Part shown: positions 1 to 9,275 of the stretch, piece after piece
How positions within the stretch are numbered: the first letter of the stretch is position 1
Layout: every line of letters starts with the position of its first letter
Assembly: GCF_008831285.2 (NCBI RefSeq)
Contig: NC_045139.1
Span: 23,972,412 to 24,036,411, forward strand
Length of the DNA: 64,000 bases
Source of the DNA: Nymphaea colorata
Taxonomy: Eukaryota > Streptophyta > Magnoliopsida > Nymphaeales > Nymphaeaceae
Direction of reading: 5' to 3'
Notes under the pieces: generated by a model
Databases searched by the model: none
Told to the model about the DNA's origin: nothing
What the model saw: the letters and a program-made list of their open reading frames with translations, nothing else
Position numbers and translations under genes: made by a program

Positions 1-270
1 GACAGTACAATAGATTGTCTTCCTCTACCTGTTATTAGACCAAGAAAACCTGCGAAACAGGTCTAGAATATCTTTGAGATTGCAATCAGACAAAAAATTA
101 TTAAAAGCAGAACAAGTAGCTTGGTCAGGTCCAAGAGAATCTCTAAGGGAGCCATCTACGATGCCCATCAACATTTCATTAGTTCTGCAAGCCAGCCACC
201 TATCAGGAAACATGCTCTCCTTGACCCACATGCAAAATCCTGGTCGTCTCTCACCTCAACGTTAATGACA
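1..270 (-). pseudogene. LINE (L1-type) endonuclease fragment
   Basis: The minus strand of 25-231 encodes a 68-residue piece whose end reads FNNFLSDCNLKDILDLFRRF followed by SWSNNR. This matches the C-terminal part of the apurinic-type endonuclease of plant L1-like LINE retrotransposons, where F..F....L.DL...G..FTWSN is a signature. The piece continues past the left edge, apparently with a frame change just after SWSNNR. No reverse transcriptase is visible and upstream residues are poorly conserved, so this is a dead fragment. Family assignment rests on the WSNNR block only. Confidence 0.55.
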
Positions 271-429
271 GCTTGGTCTATGCGTTTCAATCAGATTCCG
301 TTGACTTCAGGAAAGGGGCTGCATTTATGGTGTGATCAGCAGATCCGATTCAAATCTAATATATTCATTACCATAATATCAATATATTCAGATTCAAAGT
401 CAGGCTCAAATGCAAATAAAAAATTATAT

Positions 430-560
430 AATATCTGAATCTGACTTCTAAGTTTAAAATCTGAATTCGACTACTAAATTCAAAATCTAAATCTAACTGA
501 ATCCGACTTTTAAATTTAAAATCTGAATTCGACTACTAAATTCAAAATCTAAATCCGGTT
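430..560. repeat. AT-rich tandem repeat, two ~64-bp units
   Basis: A segment reading CTGAATTCGACTACTAAATT occurs twice about 64 bp apart (around 460 and 525), each time embedded in longer similar sequence. No coding content. The 560-1340 stretch that follows holds no recognisable gene or RNA. Confidence 0.6.
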
Positions 561-1339
561 GACTTTTATATTTGGAATCTGATTTTGATCCGAATCCTAC
601 CTCATATTCAAGATCTAAAACCGATCCAAATCCAACTTTGAATTCAACATCAGAAAAACAAAAAGATAAGTAGCTAATGCAAGACTATATCAGCATAACC
701 TGAACCTTAAAATTGAAAGATATTTTGATACATTTTTTGCTTCTGTCGATATGCATCGTGACACGTGTTAAATAAACAACCCCATCCGCAGGCTTGTTCT
801 GTATTGGCTGGTACAGCCTTTCTATTGAGTGACACATTGTTAAGAAATGTTAATCGGTTAATTATTACTTTTAAAAAATGAATTTTGTTATGGACGACAA
901 AGATCACGACAGTTGACAACATGTTATCCAGCACATTTACCGATAGCGCTTGATACAATTCAAAAAAATCAAAGATTAGCAACATTATTTAAAGCATGAA
1001 GGAGGAAGCTTTGGCCTTTCACAAGTGATCCTATGTAGGCGTGTCAAGGTTGCGATCATTGTAGACAGCCTCACCACATACTGCGGTCACTCAAAAAGAG
1101 CACAAGATATCTCGAGACAAAATATTTTACGCACATCTTAGTCTCCACACATGACAAGCATCCTCCCACTACTATTATGATTTTCAACAAGTAGTCACAT
1201 AAATTCTATTATTGAGGGTTGAATAGCCCTATGTTTTAATTAGAGATATCAGTTTGATTTTTTCAACTACATCAAACCCTAGCCAAGAAGCCCTACTGCA
1301 GATAGCCTCACTTTATTACACAGATGTACGAAGTAGTTG

Positions 1340-1765
1340 ACCTTTATTTAGGGATGTCAATATATTCAATTTGAATCGGATATTCGACTGAATCGAACCA
1401 AAAAAATCAGATATGAAAACAAATTTAATATCTGATTAAGAAATCAGATCGGATTTAGATTTAATAAATGGCATCCAATCATATTCAGATATACATAAAT
1501 ATCTGATTGGATATGGATTCAGATCAGATTAAAATATCCGATTGGCTTTGGATATGGATTCAGATCAGATTCATTTTTAAGCAAATATTTTGTATCTAAT
1601 GCTAATACATTTTGAAAATTGGCAAATTGGATTTAGATTGTAAAATTGGATTTCGAATACGGATTCAGATACGGATATGACTTTTTCTTATTTGAATTTG
1701 AATCTGAATATGTGAATATCCGAAAAAGCAGATATGGTTAAGGATATATCTGATCTGTTGACATC
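1340..1765. repeat. Degenerate ATCCGATT/GGATTCAGAT repeat tract
   Basis: The tract is made of imperfect permutations of ATCNGAT, GGATAT and CAGATCAGATT. One 22-bp phrase starting GGATATGGATTCAGATCAG appears at about 1507 and again at about 1550. It looks like satellite-like filler. I see no ORF or structured RNA in it. Confidence 0.5.
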
Positions 1766-1891
1766 CCTACCTCTATCTCTCTTTTTTGTTATGCATCTAG
1801 TCTTTTCCTATCCTTTTGTTTCTGCATAATTTTTGTTTTGAATAAAAGATCAAAGCCTTCATCCTCAAAATTTTTATTTAGTGGTTGCCGG

Positions 1892-2318
1892 AGTTGCTCG
1901 GCTCATTGTTTAGCCCTACTAAAAAGAACGACAATGCTCGGGCGATGAGGTAGTCCAATAATGGTCCGCTCTTCACAGTTGCTTCGGACAGGTTGTTGGA
2001 ACTATAAATTTTGATAGGGTTGATAGGATTCTCCAACCATGGAGGAGAAAATTCGAGAGAAATTGGGGGAAGAGACAAATCGAATAAAAATAAAGGGTCG
2101 GGCATCAGAACGAGTTTTTGCACGTCATAAATGTTGAAGTTTTTAAAAACTCAGAGGTGAGTCTAGTTAGCTGAATTGAGTTTAGTGAACTCGAACTCGA
2201 CTCAGGTAACAAGTCAAATGAAACAACTTGAGCTTGGCTTGTTTAGCAGCAAAAGACTTGGCTCGAACTAGAGCTGGAGCCAAGCTCTAGTTGCTTGGCT
2301 CATTGTTTAGCCCTACTA
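1892..2318. repeat. Pair of 30-bp direct repeats flanking a ~370-bp insert
   Basis: The phrase GGCTCATTGTTTAGCCCTAC, inside a 30-bp match with one difference, occurs at 1892-1921 and 2289-2318, immediately before the CRK exon. The insert between them ends in GCTCGAACT-type repeats like those at 13.2-13.5 kb. The repeats may be left by an insertion or a local duplication; no terminal inverted repeats were recognised. Confidence 0.5.
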
Positions 2319-2912
2319 TTTCTTTGGTCAACCAAACACTGAAGTTGGTTGTGTTTGGCAATGGGTCAATAGGAAGCAGGAACGTGGAAGTCCCTAAAGC
2401 CTTCAACGAGAAGTTGGGCCCTCTGCTGATGAATCTCACTTCTTTAGCAACAACAGAGCCTTCAAAGTTCATGTTTGCTACAGGCAACATCCCTTACACC
2501 GATCTACAAACGATATAAGGGCTCGTGCAGTGCACAAGGGACAGCAGCCTTCCCGATTGCAACCAGTGTCTGATTAGCACCGTCTCCCTAATCCAACCCA
2601 ATTGCAACAACTCAAATTACTGTGACATTGCCACAGTAAGTTGCCGGGTGGTGTATGCACCGTCTCCCCTTTCCTCTCTCACACTCCCTTATACTTGCAG
2701 GGTCTCACAAAATTATAAGCAAGAAGTTTATGCTCATCATAATAGTCATTGCCATCTTGATTGCCGTTCTTATTACTTGCGTAATTTGTGGCATTTACTA
2801 TGGGAGAGAGAATTTTGTTGCTTTAGGAGAAAGATCAATGTTGAAGCATGGCGGATTCCAGCAGAAGCAGAAGGAAGGAGAAGAGGAGGCCTTAGAACTA
2901 AACGAAAAGTGA
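2319..2912 (+). pseudogene. Cysteine-rich receptor-like kinase (DUF26/CRK) pseudogene, copy A
   Basis: CRKs are plasma-membrane receptor kinases with extracellular Gnk2/DUF26 domains. Here the first part reads like the end of a DUF26 domain (FATGNIPYTDLQTI), then an in-frame TAA stands where families have Tyr. The reading then continues LVQCTRDSSLPDCNQCL, with the C-x8-C-x2-C pattern that defines DUF26. After a plausible acceptor (CTTGCAG, about 2694-2700) a second exon encodes a hydrophobic transmembrane stretch (LIIIVIAILIAVLITCVICG) and a short charged tail. No kinase domain follows. The internal stop, frame changes and lost kinase make this a pseudogene. Its 3' part from 2472 is repeated in copy B at 18.5 kb. 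Confidence 0.8.
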
Positions 2913-3104
2913 AAAGAAAAGAAGAGGCACCAGAAATAACGTGGTTCGGTCATCTTCATCACAGGCTTTACCGGCCCATTTCTCTGTCCAGCATTTGCTG
3001 GACAAACATCAAAATTAAAAACTTGAATGTCGATCCCTCTTTTATATCAGGATTCCGGTGGCTCAGACTTGCCTTTAGTGATTTCCGTAGCCAATAAAAG
3101 GTTT
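2472..3104. repeat. Segmental duplication copy A, left part
   Basis: From ACAGGCAACATCCCTTACAC onward this segment aligns by eye with 18482-19639. It continues, after removal of the inserted LARD element, at 12806-14991. The left breakpoint lies inside the DUF26 exon. Copy A carries the longer CRK and the complete UGT, so it is taken as the parent copy. Confidence 0.85.
3100..3104. repeat. Target-site duplication GGTTT, left
   Basis: The 5 bp directly before the TG of the left LTR are GGTTT. They are repeated directly after the CA of the right LTR (12806-12810). Confidence 0.95.
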
Positions 3105-5059
3105 TGATAGGACCTAAATCCCGAACCTCCGCCGGATGTCGATCCTCTCCCAAGATCTCTCGGAGGAGCCGTCGGACAACGCTAAAATCCAGTTATTTAC
3201 AATAAAGAAAACCCGGCCGGACAGGACCCCGGCTCAAAATACCCTAGGTAGCGGTACAAGTAGGGGAAACCCAAAACTAACTAAGATTGACCTACTACAA
3301 TTGACTACGAAGGTGGTGAAGCTTTACAATTTGCGAGCGATACAAATATTTAAACCTCTCACAGCTCACTCACAAACCATACAAACCACACTAGCGGCCA
3401 AACCACGCCCTTAATCCAAGTAGGTAGGTCGGCTCCTTGCGGTCGTGTCTCGGGCACAGTGCCCTCGAGGTACCACGGAAGGGAGCAAGGCTGAAGCCGG
3501 GCTAAATCAGGAAACAAAAGCAAACTAAGATGCTTCCTAGATGCAAAAGCAAAAACTACCACCCCGATAGCTACAAGGGGGAGAAGAACACGATACCAGC
3601 CAAGGGTATTCCTTGGCGCAGCCGGATTCGGACCACGGGGTGAGAACCAGTCCCCGGGTATTGCAGCTCACGGTTCACGGATGTCGGCTGAGAAGGGCCT
3701 CCTCGAAGCGCCTACACTGATGACGAGCGCCGATGAGGAAGGGCTTAGATTCGGCTTGTCGCCGATGCCGCTGGCTAGGACGCCGCCTAGAGTGTCGAGG
3801 GGGGCTGCTGCCGGGAAGCGACAGCGCCTACCTGCCTTCGTCAGAAGGTGGTTCGACCACACGCGCCGTGCGATGCCGACGGAGTGAAGGTGGCCGAGGA
3901 AGGGGGCCGGGTGTAACCGGCCAAGCCTAGACCTAACTAAGGCTGGGGTTGGTTTGGTTCGGCAGGGCTCTATAGGTAGGCTGGCTTAGTCAAGATAGGC
4001 TAGGGTTGGGGTAGGCTAGAGGGATCTTGTGGGTTTAGGAGGGAAAGTAGGTAGCCTAACTACGAGGTGAGTCTAGTCGGGCTGGTCTGGGTCGAGCCTA
4101 GGCTCAAGGTCAATGGTCACTGTTGACCAAATGTGGGTAGAGGTTGACTAAATAGGAGGTTGACTAATGGACCGAGCTTAGTAGGTCTGGGTCAAGTAGG
4201 TCAAGAGGAGTCACTCGAGGTAGGCTCGAGTCAACTAGGCTAGCTTAGAAAGGAGGTGAGCTAGGTGGGGTCAATGTTTCCTACTTTAGTCTAAGGCAAG
4301 TGGGGAGGTGGCGGCTTAGGACCAGTCCAGAAGGAGTGGGTTGCTTAGGGTAGGTGGCGGCACAAGAGGGAACCTAGCTAGGTGGGATGGGACTTGGCTG
4401 GTCGTGCCAAGTGGATGTGCCGGATCCTTGCCACGTGGCAAGATGAGGGGAGCAAGACAGAGAGAGCTAGAAAAGGGCTAGCTATTAGGGAAAGATTTGA
4501 ACTCTTTCCTAACTGATAGGGAGGAGCTCGACAAAGGAGGAGAGGGAGATTTACGGCTGAGAAGAATAAGGAAGATCGGCTAGGTGGCAATGATCTTTCC
4601 TAAACGATAGGAGATGGAATCGGGAAGGTAGGGAAGGAGATCTCACAAGGAGCCACCGGCTGGACACGTGGAAGAATGCGGGACCAAGATGGTGAGGTGG
4701 CTGATGGGCTGGCTGATGGGGTGGAAAAGGGCTAGGGAGATAGCGACACTTGGCGAGATGGAGGGCTGTGATGAAAAACGGATTAGGGTTGACGATTTCT
4801 AAAGAGACAAAATAGGGAAGGAGATTCGGCTGCTAGGGATCCTTCCTAATAGGTTGGGGCTCGAGATCCTAGACTGATCTCGAGTGGGACAGGTGTAGGC
4901 TGACTAGGACTTGACTTGGGGGAAAGTAGCTAGGATGCTGACACGTGGACAGATGGAGGGACGTAGGCCAAGGTGGGGAATTAGGGTTGAAGGGCGAAAA
5001 GTGTACCGAAAAGGAAACAAGGGGGACGCGGCCAGGGCTCTTCAGGCAGCCCTGTTTCC

Positions 5060-5590
5060 GGCGGACTTTTACCGGCCAAATGAAGTCCGATCACTGCGAT
5101 TTTTGGATATGTTGGAACTGGGATCGAGACGATTCCGACGGTATCAAGAACGCCTTCAAACTCCCGACAGATCGCCGGGAAATGGCCGTTGAACAGGCCG
5201 GTCTGCTGCTGTCCGCTGCAGAACGACGGCAGCGACACAGAACTGTTTCGCCACCGATTTCGATACCCAAATGATCTCGGATCTTAATGAAATTTTAACA
5301 GAAGATATCTGACCTTAAGACGATTCTAACGGCGTATTGTACGCATTGAAACTCCCAGGGAATCTACAGATCCAGATCAAAGAACAGCAACCTGTTTCTG
5401 GAAATGACAGAATCGCGGCCGCGGAAGGTGTTCTGTTCCTGCTCCGATTTGACCGACTAAACGATCTCCAATCACCACCAGATTTGGGTATGTTGTAGAG
5501 ACGTCAAGACGATTCCAACGGTATATAGATCGTCCTCTAACTCTCGGTAAATCTTCAGATATGGCTGTTTTAACAGGCGGCTGTTTCTGA
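5060..5590. repeat. Degenerate ~200-bp subrepeats inside the LTR
   Basis: Three blocks share the order TTTGG(G)TATGTTG, GACGATTC.AACGG, ACTC(C/T)C...AAATC, then a CTGTTTCTG phrase, at about 5100-5240, 5290-5400 and 5485-5590. The same array is in the other LTR at about 11230-11760. Similar phrases (ATTTTCAG..CGATTTGACC) occur in the interior near 8890-9110. Function unknown. Confidence 0.5.
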
Positions 5591-6092
5591 ACTTCCGCCT
5601 GCCGCGCGCGACCGAGAACGTGAGAGATCCGACGGCGGGAAACTTGCTTCGTTCTTCCTCTTCACCGTCCGAACTTCTTCAAGAGTGGCTTTGAAAGCCG
5701 TCGATATTGAAGACGTTGCCGTCTTCAATCTTCCCAGCATAAGATCGGCCTCTCAACTTCTGTGTGGGTGAGAAGAAGGCACCAGAACTTACTTGTATCT
5801 TTGCACGAAGGGGGAATAAACCGTGGACAAAGGAGGGACCGTCGCCGTTGGGGAAGATCCGCCTAAGCCGTGCACCTTATGCCTGTGTCTCCAAGGACTG
5901 CGGCTCTTCAAGGTGTGTTGTGGATGAGGAGGCGCCGTGGAGGTAGAGGACGCGAGGTGGGAGAAGACACCAACTCTCGGCTAGAGCATGGTGGGAGACG
6001 AGAAGGGAGATGCCTCGAGAGAGGAGAGAGATGAAAAACGCCCAAATGGCCACTTTACTCAAAATTTTCCCCTAATCTACAAGATCCAAAAA

Positions 6093-6100
6093 CTTATATA
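6093..6100 (-). promoter_or_regulatory. TATA box of the 3' LTR copy
   Basis: Minus strand TATATAAG at the position equivalent to 12264-12271 in the 5' LTR. In this LTR it could drive read-out transcription leftward into the CRK locus. Confidence 0.45.
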
Positions 6101-6501
6101 CATTCCTAGTGTGAGCCGGGTCTACAATCCAAATCCGGCTCTCTACCCAGACCCAAGTACTATTGGTGCAAGGCACAACCCGCCTTGCTAGGTCCCTACT
6201 TCGAAACTCAATGCTAACATGAATTTAAAGTGCATAAAGCTAAAACCGGGCCTAACACCCAATACGAAAAGCAAATGAAAAGTCCCTGAGCCTTGCGAGC
6301 CCAGGGCGGGGACCTCGTGCAGGTAACCGCCTGCACTTCGGGTTAGGGTCAAGGGCTTGGTCTCAACTCCGCCCAAGTCTTGTCTCCTCCTTTTGGACCG
6401 TAGCTGCTCCTCCCTCTCCGCCCACTGCAGCCGTAAACGAGTTGCTCATAAGGTCGACATAGGTTCAAACCCAAACCGTGCCACGGTTTAGCCTCACAAG
6501 T

Positions 6502-8478
6502 TCACAAGGGTGTAGGCTCGATAGGTGGTAATCGACAAGCCCAGCTACACCCTACGCCACTAGTTAGGCTTGCACAGGGTCCTTCGGCCATGCTGCCCGC
6601 TGGCCGCATACATGCCCAATTTTGGCATGTATCAGATCCACCCTCCTTACATCGAGCTTGACCCCAAGCTCGTCTCATGTTGTCATCATAGGTGATCTGC
6701 ACCACTCCCATCAACTTACCCACGTACTTAGTATGAGGTCCGTAATCTCTAGGTAAGTGCTCTAGGGAATTCTTCGGAAGAGAGAACCTTTGCCTCGGTT
6801 TTCTCATGTAAACCCATAAGAGGGTTCCCGCTTCCTTGCCCCTATCAGATGCTCGACCATCTGACTGTCGTCTTGGACCATAGTCCCGTGGTAAGAGGCC
6901 AAGTAGTGACCTTTGCTGCCCAAGAACATGCTCGGGCTCTTGCGGGTTCTCCAACACATCACGCGGTTTGCCTCTGTCATGGGCCTGCCATATACGACCT
7001 ATTCTTGGGATCCCATATTGTCCCACAAGGGATACTGGCTGGCCTATATTAGTTTCCACGTCCAGCCATGCTTCGGCTGCGCCACTAACTCTTGAATCAT
7101 GCGTAAGGGGGAAATGACTAGATCCGAGAGTTAAGGCCTCTAGTGGACTGGGTGATTCTCCCAACTTGGCCACACAATCCTCTAGATCTGAGCAAATGGA
7201 TCTCTTCCAAGGCGTGGGAAGGAGATCGACTTTTCCATTATGGCCTGGACCTTCTTTGGCAAGCTCTTCATGAGCATCGTATATTCTTCTTTCTTTTTGA
7301 CAAAGCTCATGGGTGGCTGTCCTCTGTAGGTTGCTCCTCACATCTTCCTTATCATTACCACCCTCCTTAGGCTTTGCCTTACCCTTAGGAGTGAGGGGCT
7401 GTGGTGGTAATGTAGCACTCGAAGCACATTCAACTTGTGTGGAAGGCACAAGTTGCTTGTCCTCTTCGTCGAGCAGTCCTATGACATGATTTTTAGGGAC
7501 TGCGCAAGAGGACTCGGGTATCCAATCTTCGCTGAGGACTGTAAGAGGCTCTTTAGCATAGCCATGGGTGGTGCCGAGCTTGAGCTCGTCTCGTAGCTGG
7601 CCTCGTATCGCTTCTATGTCATCGTCAGGCCTGATGCTCTCGAGAGATGTGGGCATGTTTTCAGCTAACTCCTGCCATTCAAGCCCCATGTAGACTCGGC
7701 TATTCCCTTTGGTGCTTTCCGACTCGCTAGGGGAGACCAAGATTCTCTTAGTTTTCGGTCTCTGGATTTTAATTCTAAGAATTCGGTACCCCTTCTTAGA
7801 TTTCTTGGCCGGCTGGACTGCGCTAATTTTCTGTGAAGCTCGTAGGTCCTCCTTGGACAGTAAGACCACTTGTTCGGAACCGCAAACCTTGTGAGTTTGC
7901 CCCATGGTTGGTTGTTGGTCTTGGCTCGTATCACTTGGCGCTGTCTCATTTTCGTTCGACTCTTCGCATTTTAACCTTTCTCTTATCAGGTCGATCTTTT
8001 CAAGCACCTTTTGCGCCATTTCATCCCATGTAGGAGGTCTTGGGCTTTGGGCATTCGGCCCATAATGCTCCTCATAGGATTCCGTTCGCTTCTTCGCATA
8101 AGGAGAGGGTCTTTCCTCCAGCACAAAGCAACGGTTCATGAGCCCAACTTGGATAGTTTCCCCAAGATAGATTCGCTCCCAAGTTCGAGGTCTCACCTTG
8201 TGTCCAGCCACAATCAATCTACCCGTGTAGGTGGTATTGGCTATCCATAGCGCCGGGGTGACTTTATCTATGGCCAACTCGAAATGGCGTCCTTGTACGC
8301 TAGGGTGTCGGAACCACAAATCACACTCGGGATTACTACCGGCCTTGATATACACCCATCTTGGACCTTGGTCCATCTCATCGCCTCTTAGCAATAGGGT
8401 GTCCTCCATGAATTCCCCGTTCAGGTAGGTGCTTAGAAGTATATCCATTTCGTCAAGACGGGCACCTATATCCGCCAT
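6502..8478 (-). CDS. LARD-encoded protein with N-terminal FHA-like domain
   Basis: A 658-codon uninterrupted ORF and the only long one in the element. It starts about 800 bp from the 5' LTR and ends inside the 3' LTR. Residues ~38-121 resemble a forkhead-associated domain, a beta-sandwich fold that binds phosphothreonine peptides. Matching parts are AGSNPECDLWF (G47, C52, D53; family pattern GR..xCDI), HPSVQGRHFELAI (family VSrxHaxi, H65), LWIANTTYTGRLIVAGHKV (family dl.StNGtfvNG..l) and LGETIQVG. The Arg and Ser that contact phosphate are replaced here (S48, Q62), so binding is uncertain. The remaining ~530 residues are charged and unrecognised, with a duplicated LPRDYGP phrase. There is no CCHC knuckle, protease DSG or RT motif. 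It could be a diverged gag, a captured host gene or a regulatory protein. Confidence 0.65.
   Translation of the reverse strand: MADIGARLDEMDILLSTYLNGEFMEDTLLLRGDEMDQGPRWVYIKAGSNPECDLWFRHPSVQGRHFELAIDKVTPALWIANTTYTGRLIVAGHKVRPRTWERIYLGETIQVGLMNRCFVLEERPSPYAKKRTESYEEHYGPNAQSPRPPTWDEMAQKVLEKIDLIRERLKCEESNENETAPSDTSQDQQPTMGQTHKVCGSEQVVLLSKEDLRASQKISAVQPAKKSKKGYRILRIKIQRPKTKRILVSPSESESTKGNSRVYMGLEWQELAENMPTSLESIRPDDDIEAIRGQLRDELKLGTTHGYAKEPLTVLSEDWIPESSCAVPKNHVIGLLDEEDKQLVPSTQVECASSATLPPQPLTPKGKAKPKEGGNDKEDVRSNLQRTATHELCQKERRIYDAHEELAKEGPGHNGKVDLLPTPWKRSICSDLEDCVAKLGESPSPLEALTLGSSHFPLTHDSRVSGAAEAWLDVETNIGQPVSLVGQYGIPRIGRIWQAHDRGKPRDVLENPQEPEHVLGQQRSLLGLLPRDYGPRRQSDGRASDRGKEAGTLLWVYMRKPRQRFSLPKNSLEHLPRDYGPHTKYVGKLMGVVQITYDDNMRRAWGQARCKEGGSDTCQNWACMRPAGSMAEGPCASLTSGVGCSWACRLPPIEPTPL
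6635..6655 (-). promoter_or_regulatory. Polypurine tract of the LARD element
   Basis: On the minus strand AAGGAGGGTGGATC lies directly before the 3' LTR TGATA. This is the expected position for plus-strand priming in LTR retrotransposons. Confidence 0.7.
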
Positions 8479-9261
8479 CTACTCTACTAAAGCAACTGCA
8501 AAAGCACACTGATGCTGAAATAAGAACTGACTAACTTCTTCTACGGAAATCACTGCTGCACTGTCTTGGCTGCCCCCGGTGCCTTGTTGAAATCTGCCCC
8601 GTGTGTGTCTAAGGAAGACGGAACCAGTCCGCCTGTCACCGCGCCCGCCTGGCGCCTCGGTGGCTAACTCTCGCTCTCAGCCGGGCCCAAGAGTGGGGCC
8701 TAAACTGTCGCGTCCGCCTGACGCCTCGACAGCGCACCTCGAGCTCAAGCACCTTAGTGTTGTGCGGTGTGCACAACCACAGTCTAGACCGTTTTTCAGG
8801 CAGTCAAAGACCGACACACAGAAACTCCAAATGGTGGAATTTTGCCTCCAAACTTGATCAGCACAAATTTGGGATAGTTATCTAACTACCCACCAATTTT
8901 CAGCTCGATTTGACCACAGGAAGCCTTCGAAACAACGTAATTTTCCTGGCAGACTGTCACCAGGACAGGTTCTGTCCGCCCAGGCCTTCAGTCCAGTTCA
9001 GGGCCACTCTCTCAAATATTTCGGAAGAATCTCGTCAAGTGCCCTAAATAACTTTTGTAGATTATGTAATTACGAAGTTCCACACCAAATTTCAGTCAAT
9101 TCCGAGGTCGTTTGCTATCCGAAACCGCCTGAAAACTCCTGCTGGCTGTGACAGTCCAGAAAACAGAAACTGCTACAAACTGAAATTCTGCTACTCCTAT
9201 TAACACCAGAAACACCGAAACCAGAAATCTGTCCCACACTTCACGACTGTACTCCAAGCTT
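8479..9261 (-). other. Untranslated leader of the LARD element
   Basis: About 780 bp between the primer-binding site and the ORF start. It contains two GC-rich related phrases, CCGCCTGGCGCCTCG and CCGCCTGACGCCTCG, about 65 bp apart near 8645-8730. The phrases may belong to a packaging or dimerisation signal, but that is inference. No ORF. Confidence 0.6.
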
Positions 9262-9273
9262 GCTCTGATACCA
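9262..9273 (-). promoter_or_regulatory. Primer-binding site, initiator-Met tRNA
   Basis: Minus strand TGGTATCAGAGC, complementary to the 3' end of plant tRNA-iMet including CCA. Two bases (AT) separate it from the end of the 5' LTR. It fixes the element's orientation. Confidence 0.95.
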
Positions 9274-9275
9274 AT

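Larger units (their letters stand above)
3105..6634 (-). repeat. 3' LTR of the LARD element
   Basis: 3530 bp, TGATA...TATCA on the plus strand, nearly identical to 9276-12805 at a fixed offset of 6171. Differences seen: T/C at 3492, one G in the run near 3801, T/A at 3841, T/C near 4187, one G near 5501, A/G near 5745. The many short ORFs inside are not conserved proteins. The minus-strand interior ORF ends 133 bp inside this LTR. Confidence 0.95.

Noticed and set aside
6502-8478. The FHA-like ORF as an ordinary host gene with the element beside it
   Set aside because: It lies wholly between the primer site and the 3' LTR, in sense with the element, and its stop codon is inside the LTR; it belongs to the element.
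9262-9273. CTCTGATACCA strings as parts of tRNA genes
   Set aside because: They match only the tRNA 3' end and sit beside LTRs; they are primer-binding sites, with no cloverleaf around them.
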